This document shows, one piece after another, positions 29,801-41,800 of a stretch of 64,000 nucleotides of DNA. Within the stretch, counting starts at the first letter, position 1. Every line of letters starts with the position of its first letter. This DNA is from Arcuatula senhousia. Lineage: Eukaryota; Mollusca; Bivalvia; Mytilida; Mytilidae. The translations under genes and the position numbers were made by a program. The stretch is taken from assembly GCA_963971305.1 (NCBI GenBank), contig OZ020307.1, forward strand, positions 52,945,702-53,009,701, in the 5' to 3' direction. Below the pieces are notes generated by a model. The model had not been told where the DNA came from. It was given only the letters and a program-made list of their open reading frames with translations, and did not search any database.

Positions 29801-32800
29801 TTTTGAGTTATAAGCCAAAAACAATGGTCTGACCCCCCTGTTCTATTTTTAGCAACGGCGGCCATGTTGGTTGGTCGACATGTATATAATTCACAAACTT
29901 GGTAGAGGACATCCTAAAGATCATGTATACCAAGTTTCAATGCAATCCCTTCAGTAGTTTTAGAGAAGAAGATTTTTGAAAATCAGTGTAAATTAATGGA
30001 AAAAACAGTTAAAGGGGAATAACTCTTAAACGGCTGATCTGACAATTTAGACCCTGAAATCATTTTTGTAGATCTCAATGAGCTAAACAATTCTGCATTG
30101 CTAACTTTTCCTCTAGCTCTAACGGTTTTCAAGATATTGTCCAAAAACTGCAAAAATGGTCAAATTTGATGATTAAAGGGCAATAACTCCTATAAGGAGT
30201 CGTTTCACAACTTCGACTCAACGAAGAGATTCGTAGAGCTTTTGATGCTGAACAAGGAAGGTTGCTTCGGATTTTCTCTATCTCTTATACTTTTTGAGTT
30301 ATAAGCCAAAAACAATGGCCTGACCCCCCTGTTCTATTTTTAGCAACGGCGGCCATGTTGGTTGGTCGACATGAATATAATTCACAAACTTGGTAGAGGA
30401 CATCCTAAAGATCATGTATACCAAGTATCAATGCAATCCCTTCAGTAGTTTAAGAGAAGAAGATTTTTGAAAATCAGTGTAAATTAATGGAAACAAGAGG
30501 CTCCCAGGAGCCTGAATCGCTCACCTGGTCTTGATGTTGACCTTATACTTTTGTAGAGCTAAATGAGCTGAACATTTAAGCAAGCAACAGCTTTTCTCTA
30601 CCTGCAATAGTTTTCATTCTATAGGCCAAAAACACCATTTTTCACCTATAAGGGGCCATAACCCCTATAAGGAGTCATCTGACAACTTCGACCCTATGGA
30701 GACTTTTGTAGAGCTAAATGAGCTGAACATTTAAGCAAGCAACAGCTAATCTCTATGTTCAACAGTTTTTATTCTGTAGGCCAAAAACATGAAAAAAACG
30801 CTATTTTTCAGGGGCCATAACCCCTATAAGGGGTTATCTGACAACTTCGACCCTATGGAGACTTTCGTAGAGCTAAATGAGCTGAACATTTAAGCAAGCA
30901 ACAGCTAATCTTCTATCTGCAATAGTTTTCATTCTGTAGGCCAAAAACATGAAAAATCTTTATTTTTCAGGGGCCGTTACCCCTATAAGGGGTCATCTGA
31001 CAACTTCGACCCTATGGAGAATTTTGTAGAGCTAAATGGGCTGAACATTTAAGCAAGCAACAGCTAATCTCTATGTGCAACAGTTTTCATTCTGTAGGCC
31101 AAAAACATGAAAAAACGCTATTTTTCAGGGGCCATAACCCCTATAAGGCGTTATCTGACAACTTCAACCCTATGCAGACTTTCGTAGAGCTAAATGAGCT
31201 GAACATTTAAGCAAGCAACAGCTAATCTTCTATCTGCAATAGTTTTCATTCTGTAGGCCAAAAACATGAAAATCTTTATTTTTCAGGGGCCGTAACCCCT
31301 ATAAGGGGTCATCTGACAACTTCGACCCTATGGAGAATTTTGTAGAGCTAAATGAGCTGAACATTTAAGCAAGCAACAGCTAATCTCTATCTGCAATAGT
31401 TTTCATTTTGTAGGACAAAAACATGAAAAACCGCTATTTTTCAGGGGCCGTAATCCATATAAGGTGTCATCTGACAACTTCGACCCTATGGAGAATTTTG
31501 TAAAGCTAAATGAGCTGAACATTTAAGCAAGCAACAGCTAATCTCTATCTGCAATAGTTTTCATTCTGTAGGCCAAAAACATGAAAAATCGCTATTTTTC
31601 AGGGGCTGTAACCCCTATAAGGGGTTATCTGACAACTTCAACCCTATGTAGACTTTTGTAGAGCTAAATGAGCTGAACATTTGAGCAAGCAACAGCTAAT
31701 CTCTATCTGCAATAGTTTTCATTCTGTAGGCCAAAAACATGAAAAATGGCTATTTTTCACCTTTAAGGGGCCGTAATCCCTATAAGGGGTCATCTGACAA
31801 CTTCGACCCTATGGAGACTTTTGTAGAGTTAAATGAGCTGAACATTTAAGCAAGCAACAGCTAATCTCTATCTGCAATAGTTTTCATTCTGTAGGCCAAA
31901 AACTTGAAAAAATGCTATTTTTCACCTTCAAGGGGCCGTAACCCCTATAAGGGGTCATCTGACAACTTTGACCAAATGGAGACTTTTGTAGAGCTTTTGA
32001 TTCTGAATCAGTAGCGTGGCCTCAGATTTCCTCTATCTCTTATACTTTTTGATTTATAAGCCAAAAACAGTAGTTTGACCCCCCTAGTCTATTTTTAGTA
32101 ACGGCGGCCATGTTTTTTAACGGATCAAAAATCAAAACACAAGTTTGGTGCAGGACACCCTAAGGATCATTCATACCAAGTTTCATTAAATTCTGTTAGG
32201 TAGTTTCAGAGGAGAAGATTTTTGAAAAATTGTTAACAGACGACGACGACGACGACAGACGACAGACGACGACGACGACGACGACGGACGCCAAGTGATG
32301 GTAATAGCTCACATGGACCTTCGGTCCAGGTGAGCTAAAAACAGTTAAAGGGGAATAACTCTTAAACGGCTGATCTGACAATTTAGACCCTGAAATCATT
32401 TTTGTAGATCTTGATGAGCTTAACAATTCTGCAATGCTAACTTTTCCTCTAGCTCTAACGGTTTTCAAGATATTGTCCAAAAACTGCAAAAATGGTCAAA
32501 TTTGATGATTAAAGGGCAATAACTCCTATAGGGAGTTGTTTAACAACTTTGACTCAATAGAGAGATTCGTAGAGCTTTTGATGCTGAACAAGGAAGGTTG
32601 CTTCGGATTTTCTCTATCTTTCATACTGTATGAATTATAAGCCAAAAACAATGGTCTGACCCCCCTATTCTATTTTTAGCAACGGCTGCCATGTTGGTTG
32701 GTCAACATGTATATAATTCACAAACTTGGTAGAGGACATCCTAAAGATCATGTATACCAAGTATCAATGCAATCCCTTCAGTAGTTTTAGAGAAGAAGAT

Positions 32801-35800
32801 TTTTGAAAATCAGTGTAAATTAATGGAAAAAACAGTTAAAGGGGAATAACTCTTAAACGGCTGATCTGACAATTTAGACCCTGAAATCATTTTTGTATAT
32901 CTCAATGAGCTAAACAATTCTGCAATGCTAACTTTTCCTCTAGCTCTAACAGTTTTCAAGATATTGTCCAAAAACTGCAAAAATGGTCAAATTTGATGAT
33001 TAAAGGGCAATAACTCCTATAGGGAGTCGTTTAACAACTTTGACTCAATAACGAGATTCGTAGAGCTTTTAATGCTGAACAAGGAATGTTGCTTCGGATT
33101 TTCTCTATCTTTCATACTTTTTGAGTTATAAGCCAAAAACAATGGTCTGACCCCCCTATTCTATTTTTAGCAACGGCGGCCATGTTGGTTGGTCAACATG
33201 TATATAATTCACAAACTTGGTAGAGGACACCCTAAAGATCATGTATACCAAGTATCAATGCAATCCCTTCAGTAGTTTTAGAGAAGAAGATTTTTGAAAA
33301 TCAGTGTAAATTAATGGAAACAAGAGGCTCCCAGGAGCCTGAATCGCTCACCTGGTCTTGATGTTGACCCTATACTTTTGTAGAGCTAAATGAGCTGAAC
33401 ATTTAAGCAAGCAACAGCTTTTCTCTACCTGCAATAGTTTTCATTTTATAGGCCAAAAACACCATTTTTCACCTATAAGGGGCCATAACCCCTATAAGGA
33501 GTCATCTGACAACTTCGACCCTATGGAGACTTTTGTAGAGCTAAATGAGCTGAACATTTAAGCAAGCAACAGCTAATCTCTATCTGCAATAGTTTTCATT
33601 CTGTAGGCCAAAAACATGAAAAATCGCTTTTCAGAGGCCGTAACCCCTAAAAGGGGTCACCTGACAACTTCGACCCTATGGAGAATTTTGTAGAGCTAAA
33701 TGAGCTGAACATTTAAGCAAGCAACAGCTAATCTCTATCTGCAATAGTTTTCATTCTGTAGGCCAAAAACATGAAAAATTGCTATTTTTCAAGGGCCGTA
33801 ACCCCTATAAGGGGTCATCTGACAACTTCGACCCTATGGAGAATTTTGTAGAGCTAAATGAGCTGAACATTTAAGCAAGCAACAGCTAATCTCTATGTGG
33901 AACAGTTTTCATTCTGTAGGCCAAAAACATGAAAAAACGCTATTTTTCAGGGGCCGTAACTCCTAAAAGGGGTCATCTGACAACTTCGACCCTATGGAGA
34001 ATTTTGTAGAGCTAAATGAGCTGAACATTTAAGCAAGCAACAGCTAATCTCTATTTGCAATAGTTTTCATTCTGTAGGCCAAAAACATGAAAAAACGCTA
34101 TTTTTCAAGGGCCGAAACCCCTATAAGGGGTCATCTGACAACTTTGACCCTATGGAAAATTTTGTAGAGCTAAATGAGCTGAACATTTAAGCAAGCAACA
34201 GCTAATCTCTATCTGCAATAGTTTTCATTCTGTAGGACAAAAACATGAAACTAGAGGCTCCCAGGAGCCTGAATCGCTCACCTGATCTCTTATGCCAAAG
34301 TTTGGATAAATTTCACAAACTTAAGTATACAAAGTTGCAAAACAATCCCTTCAGTGGTTTCATAGAAGATTTTTGGAAATCAGTTTTAAATAATATAAAA
34401 AACAGTTAAAGGGCAATAACTCCTGTAAGGACCTTTTCGGATTTTTCTTTAACTCTTATACTTTTCGAGTTATAAGCCAAAAACAATGGTCTGACCCCCC
34501 TGTTCTATTTTTAGCAACGGCGGCCATGTTGAATGGTCGACATGTATATAATTCACTAACTTGGTAGAAGACATCCCAAAGATCAAGTGTACCAAGTTTC
34601 AAAGCAATCCCTTCAGTGGTTTCAGAGAAGAAGATTTTTGAAAATCAGTTAAAATTAATGGAAAAAAACAGTTAAAAGGGGAATAACTCTGAAATGGCTG
34701 ATCTGACAATTTTGACCCTGAAATCATTTTTATAGATCTAAATGAGCTTAACAATTCTGCAATGCTAACTTTTCCTCTAGCTCTAACAGTTTTCAAGATA
34801 TAGTCCAAAAACTGCAAAAATGGTCAATTTTGACGATTAAAGGGCAATAGCTCCTATAAGGAGTGGTTTCACAACTTCGACTCAATGGAGAGATTTGTAG
34901 AGCTTTTAATGCTGAACAAGGAAGGTAGCATCGGATTTTCTCTATCTCTTATACTTTTCGAGTTATAAGCCAAAAACAATGGTCTGACCCCTCTGTTCTA
35001 TTTTTAGTAACAACTGCCATGTTGGTTGGTCAACGTGTATATAATTCACAAACTTGGTAGAGGACATCCTAAAGATCAAGTATACCAAATATCAATGCAA
35101 TCCCTTCAGTGGTTTCAGAGAAGAAGATTTTTGAAAATTAGTTAAAATTAATGGAAAAAAACAGTTAAAGGGGAATAACTCTTAAACGACTGATCTGACA
35201 ATTTTGACCCTGAAATCATTTTCGTAGATCTCAATGAGCTTAACAATTCTGCAATGCTAACTTTTCCTCTAGCTCTAACAGTTTTCAAGATATAGTCCAA
35301 AAACTGCAAAAATGGTCAATTTTGACGATTAAAGGGCAATAACTCCTATAAGGAGTCGTTTCACAACTTCGACTCTATGGAGAGATTTGTAGAGCTTTTG
35401 ATGCTGAACAAGGAAGGTTGCTTCGGATTTTCTCTATCTCTTATACTTTTCGAGTTATAAGCCAAAAACAATGGTCTGACCCCCCTGTTCTATTTTTAGC
35501 AACGGCGGCCATGTTGGTTGGTCGACATGTATATAATTCACAAACTTGGTAGAGGACATCCTAAAGATCATGTATACCAAGTATCAATGCAATCCCTTCA
35601 GTGGTTTCAGAGAAGAAGATCTTTGAAGAAAAGTTAACGGACGGACGGACGACGGACGACAGACGACGGACGACGGATGACGGACGCTTAACGATGACAA
35701 TAGCTCACATGACCCTTCGGGTCAGGTGAGCTAAAAACAGTTTAAGGGGAATAACTCTTAAACGGCTGATCTGACAATTTTGACCCTGAAATCATTTTTG

Positions 35801-38800
35801 TAGATCTCAATGAGCTAAACAATTCTGCAATGCTAACTTTTCCTCTAGCTCTAACAGTTTTCAAGATATAGTCCAAAAACTGCAAAAATGGTCAATTTTG
35901 ACGATTAAAGGGCAATAGCTCCTATAAGGAGTGGTTTCACAACTTCGACTCAATGGAGAGATTTGTAGAGCTTTTAATGCTGAACAAGGAAGGTAGCATC
36001 GGATTTTCTCTATCTCTTATACTTTTCGAGTTATAAGCCAAAAACAATGGTCTGACCCCTCTGTTCTATTTTTAGTAACAACTGCCATGTTGGTTGGTCA
36101 ACGTGTATATAATTCACAAACTTGGTAGAGGACATCCTAAAGATCAAGTATACCAAATATCAATGCAATCCCTTCAGTGGTTTCAGAGAAGAAGATTTTT
36201 GAAAATTAGTTAAAATTAATGGAAACTAGAAAAACTGCGAGCCGCAGCTCACAAATAAATACCCCCCACCCCCCAAAAAAATTAATTGGATAAAATTTTA
36301 AAATAGGAGATCCACATCTACATTATGTCACAAAGATTGTGTGTAAGTTTCATGAAAATCCATCACAGGGTTTAGGAGGAGTTGCAGATAAGAGAAACCC
36401 CAAAATCATTCTGATCAAACTTTCAAATAGTAGGTGCACATCTATATTATGTTACAAAGATTGTGTAAAAGTTTCATGAAAATCCATCAAGGGGTTTAGG
36501 AGGAGTTGTGGATAAGAGATGGGCACCCCCATGGAGCCGAATGGCTAAGTCCATGTTTTGCTATGGGAAACCCCGAAAATCGTTCTGATCAGATTTTAAA
36601 ATAGTAGGTGCACATCTACATTATGTCACAAAGATTGTGTGTACGTTTCATGAAAATCCAACAATGGGTTTAGGAGGAGTTGCGGATAAGAGATGGGTAC
36701 CCCCATGTAGTTGACTGGCTAAGTCCATGTTTTGCTATGGGAAACCCCAAAAATCGTTCTGATCAAATTTTAAAATAGTAGGTGCACATCTACATTATGT
36801 CACAAAGATCGTGTGTAAGTTTCATGAAAATCCATCAAGGGGTTAAGGAGGACTTGCGGATAAGAGATGGGTACCCCCATGTAGTCGACTGGCTAAGTCC
36901 ATGTTTTGCTACGGGAAACCCCAAAAATCGTTCTGATCAAATTTTAAAATAGTAGGTGCACATCTACATTATGTCACAAAGATTGTGTGTAAATTTCATG
37001 AAAATCCATCAAGGGGTTTAGGAGGAGTTGCGGATAAGAGATTGGTACCCCAATGTAGTCGACTGGCTAAGTCCATGTTTTGCTATGGGAAACCCCAAAA
37101 ATCATTCTGATCAAATTTTAAAATAGTAGGTGCACATCTACATTATGTCACAAAGATTGTGTGTAAGTTTCATGAAAATCCATCAAGGGGTTTAGGAGGA
37201 GTTGCGGATAAGAGATGGGTACCCTGAAGTGTAACGGAAGGACGGAAGGAAGGACGGACGGAAGGACGGACGGAAGGACGGACACCCCTATCACTATATA
37301 CCCCCCACTTTTGAAGTGGGGGGTATAAAAAACAGTTAAAGGGGAATAACTCTTAAACGACTGATCTGACAATTTTGACCCTGAAATCATTTTCGTAGAT
37401 CTCAATGAGCTTAACAATTCTGCAATGCTAACTTTTCCTCTAGCTCTAACAGTTTTCAAGATATAGTCCAAAAACTGCAAAAATGGTCAATTTTGACGAT
37501 TAAAGGGCAATAACTCCTATAAGGAGTCGTTTCACAACTTCGACTCTATGGAGAGATTTGTAGAGCTTTTGATGCTGAACAAGTAAGGTTGCTTCGGATT
37601 TTCTCTATCTCTTATACTTTTCGAGTTATAAGCCAAAAACAATGGTCTGACCCCCCCTGTTCTATTTTTAGCAACGGCGGCCATGTTGGTTGGTCGACAT
37701 GTATATAATTCACAAACTTGGTAGAGGACATCCTAAAGATCATGTATACCAAGTATCAATGCAATCCCTTCAGTGGTTTCAGAGAAGAAGATCTTTGAAG
37801 AAAAGTTAACGGACGGACGGACGATGGACGACAGACGACGGACGACGGATGACGGACGCTTAACGATGACAATAGCTCACATGACCCTTCGGGTCAGGTG
37901 AGCTAAAAACAGTTTAAGGGGAATAACTCTTAAACGGCTGATCTGACAATTTTGACCCTGAAATCATTTTTGTAGATCTCAATGAGCTAAACAATTCTGC
38001 AATGCTAACTTTTCCTCTAGCTCTAACAGTTTTCAAGATATAGTCCAAAAACTGCAAAAATGGTCAATTTTGATGAATATAAGGGCAATAACTCCTATAA
38101 GGAGTCGTTTCATAACTTTGACTCAATGGAGAGATTTGTAGAGCTTTTGATGCTGAACAAGGATGTTTGCTTCAGATTTTCTCTATCTCTTATACTTTTC
38201 GAGTTATAAGCCAAAAACAATGGTCTGACCCCCCTGTTCTATTTTTAGCAACGGCGGCCATGGAGGTTGGTTGGCATGCACAAATTTCACAAACTTGGTA
38301 GAAAACATCCTAAAGATCAAATGTAAAAAGTTTGAAAGCAATCCAGTCAGTGGTTTTAGAGAAGAAGATCTTTGAAGAAAAGTTAACGGACGGACGACGG
38401 ACGGACGACGGATGCTTAACGATGACAATAGCTCACATGACCCTTCGGGTCAGGTGAGCTAAAAATCATTGCATGGACAACTATTAAATAAATGCAGGGT
38501 TACAGAATCACCAGGTATTTAGTTTATTTAAGTTTTTGTTAAATACAGGTATACATACATTGTGGAGGATCATAGGTCAATAGAATGATCATTGCAAGGA
38601 CAACTAAGATTTTCATTATTATAGCAAAAACATTCCAAAGCAGTTATATAGTCATCATGTTTATGAAGTGCAGGTATACATACATTTAGGAGGGCCGAAG
38701 GTCAGTATAGAATGATCATAGCATGGACCACTAAGATATGCATCATTATAGCAAAAACATTCCAAAGCAGTTATATAGTCATCATGTTTATGAAGTGCAG

Positions 38801-41800
38801 GTATACATACATTTAGGAGGGCCGAAGGTCAGTATAGAATGATCATAGCATGAACCACTATTAAAGTTATGCATGGTTACAGAATAACCAGCTATTGAAT
38901 TTATTGAATTTTTTGTTAAATACAGGTATACATACATTTAGGAGGGCCGTAGGTCAGTAGAATGATCATAGCATGGACTACTATTAAAGATATGCATAGT
39001 TACAGAATCACCTGCTATTGAGTTTATTCAAGTTTTTGTTTAATACAGGTATACATACATTTAGGAGGGCCGTAGGTCAGTAAAATAATCATAGCGTGGA
39101 CCACTAAGATATGCATGGTAGCTGAGTCACCACCATTCCATTGTAGCAAGATCTGATCTTGTGTGTTGGACTGAAAAAGAAAAGATCCCATGTATAGGTC
39201 AAAGTTTATTGTGATCAGGTATGATTGATTAAATCAAAGCTTTTTTCAAATAACATGGATTTTTCACTCTGTGTAATCCAGCCTAAAATTTTGTAAAAGA
39301 CAACAATGTCCAGATTTTGTTTAACAGGAAAGAGGTAAGAAACTTACCTTAAGGTTCATCAGGACTGTTAGAATTTTTTTCCAGAAAATATTAGTATCAT
39401 CTACTTGTTATGACTAATAAGTGTTCACTTTTTCACAAAAAGAGTTTTAATGAAAATTGCTTAATTGCAAAGATAATCCTAGCTAAATTTGGAAGGTTAA
39501 CTTGAGTTGCAATAGATCAATGTTTAGGCTTAAATATTATATGACACAAACCATCAAAACGATCAAAAGGGGTGCAAAATAAAAACAAGAGCCTGACTCT
39601 ATACCACCAGCTTAAATCTTAAATTCATATCAACATACCCATGAATATCCCTCCTTCTGTGGTGCCTTAGCCTTCTTCAGATAGGTATTGTACAGCATGA
39701 TCAGAGATTTGAGGGTTTCATGCATCTCTGTAGAATTTTCTCGTCCTTCCTCCGGTAAGATGTGGCTTATGATCGTATTCCTCTCCACAATTAACTGAGC
39801 CATGTCCTAAAAGATGGAAAAAATTAAAATATTAAAACTAGTTTCATGGATCTCTGTATAATATTCTGGTCTTCCCTCTTGTAAGATGTGGTTATGATGG
39901 TATTTCTCCTACACCAACTTAGGCATGTCCTAGAAGAAAGAAGATTAAAATATTGTATATTAAGTGAGTAGTTTTAGGAAATTGCAGATTTTGGTATTTG
40001 TATCCAAAAGGTGAGTGTTTAATTTTAATGGCCTTACTTTCGTTGAAGAGGCATAAAAATGGTTGGTCACATTGGCGGCTACCAGCGGCTTTAAAATTCT
40101 AATGTGGAATTTAAATTGCCATTGATTTATGTAAGGTGTCTCAAGTTATCTTACTCCACATCTTAATATCTCCTGTGAATCATAATTATTGATTATTGAC
40201 TTCATTTAACTGCTGTAGAGTGAGATCATGTGACTGAGTGGACTAAATACTTACCAGAACCACTTCATCTAACTGCTGTAGAGTGAGATCATGTGACTGA
40301 GTGGACTAACTCCTTACCAGAACCACTTCATCTAACTGCTGTAGAGTGAAATCATGTGACAAAGTGGACTTAATACTTACCAGAACCACTTCATATAACT
40401 GCTGGAGAGTGAGATCATGTGACTGAGTGGACTAAATACTTACCAGAACCACTTCATCTAACTGCTGTAGAGTGAGATCATGTGACTAAGTGGACTTATA
40501 ATACTTACCAGAACCACTTCATCTAACTGCTGTAGAGTGAGATCATGTGACTGAGTGGACTGAATACTTACCAGAACCACTTCATCTAACTGCTGTAGAG
40601 TGAGATCATGTGACTGAGTGGACTAAATACTTACCAGAACCACTTCATCTAACTGCTGTAGAGTGAAATCATGTGACAAAGTGGACTTAATACTTACCAG
40701 AACCACTTCATTTAACTGCTGTAGAGTGGGATCATGTGACTGAGTGAACTAAATACTTACCAGAACCACTTCATCTAACTGCTGTAGAGTGAGATCATGT
40801 GACTGAGTGGACTAAATCCTTACCAGAACCACTTCATCTAACTGCTGTAGAGTGAGATCATGTGACTGAGTGGACTAAATACTTACCACAACCACTTCGT
40901 CTAACTGCTGTAGAGTGAGAGCATGTGACTGAGTGGACTAAATACTTACCAGAACCACTTCATCTAACTGATGTAGAGTGAGATCATGTGACTGAGTTGA
41001 CAGAAACATGATGTAGGAACTGATAACTGATGGGTCTGTCTCTATCTGACATGCCTGAAAAAAAATACAATTACATTAGAAAATGGTCTAAATTCTAAAG
41101 ACAGGAGACCCCCAGGAGCCTGAATTGCTCACCTGACTGAAATGTAAGAATTTTAAGCCTGCTACAAGGCATAAACAGTAATTTTCATGTTTAATTGGCC
41201 ATTATTCCTACTTCCATATAACATATTTTTATAGGCATTAACTAACTTTTAAATTACGGTTCACAATACAATTTGAAGTCTGTGGAAATAAATAAATTTT
41301 GATGTTCTAAGGAGAATAACTCATGAAAGGTAAGGACCTACATCTTAATTTTGTAGATCTTTAAGTGCTTAAGAGCATGCAATTCAAATCTATTATTAAA
41401 TATCTTATACAGTTTTCAAGATCTTCAGCTTAATAACCACAAAGTTAAGAAAAAAAATCAAAAAAAAAGGACAACAACCTCTCAATTCTTAAAATTATCA
41501 AGGCATCTTGAGATGCTGAACATTTTGCATCTCATCAGAAATTTGATATACCAAGTTTGATTGTAATTGGACTTATGGTGTCAGAGGATTTAACAGTTTT
41601 CATTACAATGAGGAAAGGCTGTAGAAAAAAGTCTTAAGATTCTAAGGGGAATAACTCCTTAAAAGATTGGTCCAACAACCCTGACTCTGTTACATGTTTT
41701 GTAGATCTGGAAGTGCTTAACAATATGGAACTATAATTTATCAAATATCTTCTATTTTTTCAAGATATTAAGCTTCAAAAGTGCAACACTTGGAGAACAA

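Larger units (their letters stand above)
27022..38463 (-). mobile_element. 11.4-kb pile-up of nested rolling-circle-like elements
   Basis: Left termini of the CAGGTGAGC family occur at 27022, 27603 and 34251, and right termini at about 35731, 37909 and 38463. Between them are some fifteen ~490-bp core units (each with GGTCTGACCCCCCTG and AACTCCTATAAGGAGT). Elements of other families are inserted at 30494, 33321 and 36226. No gene or INTS1 exon is hidden in it; short frames repeated in each unit (such as one starting MQFLDNILKTVRARGK) follow the repeat and are not genes. Confidence 0.8.
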
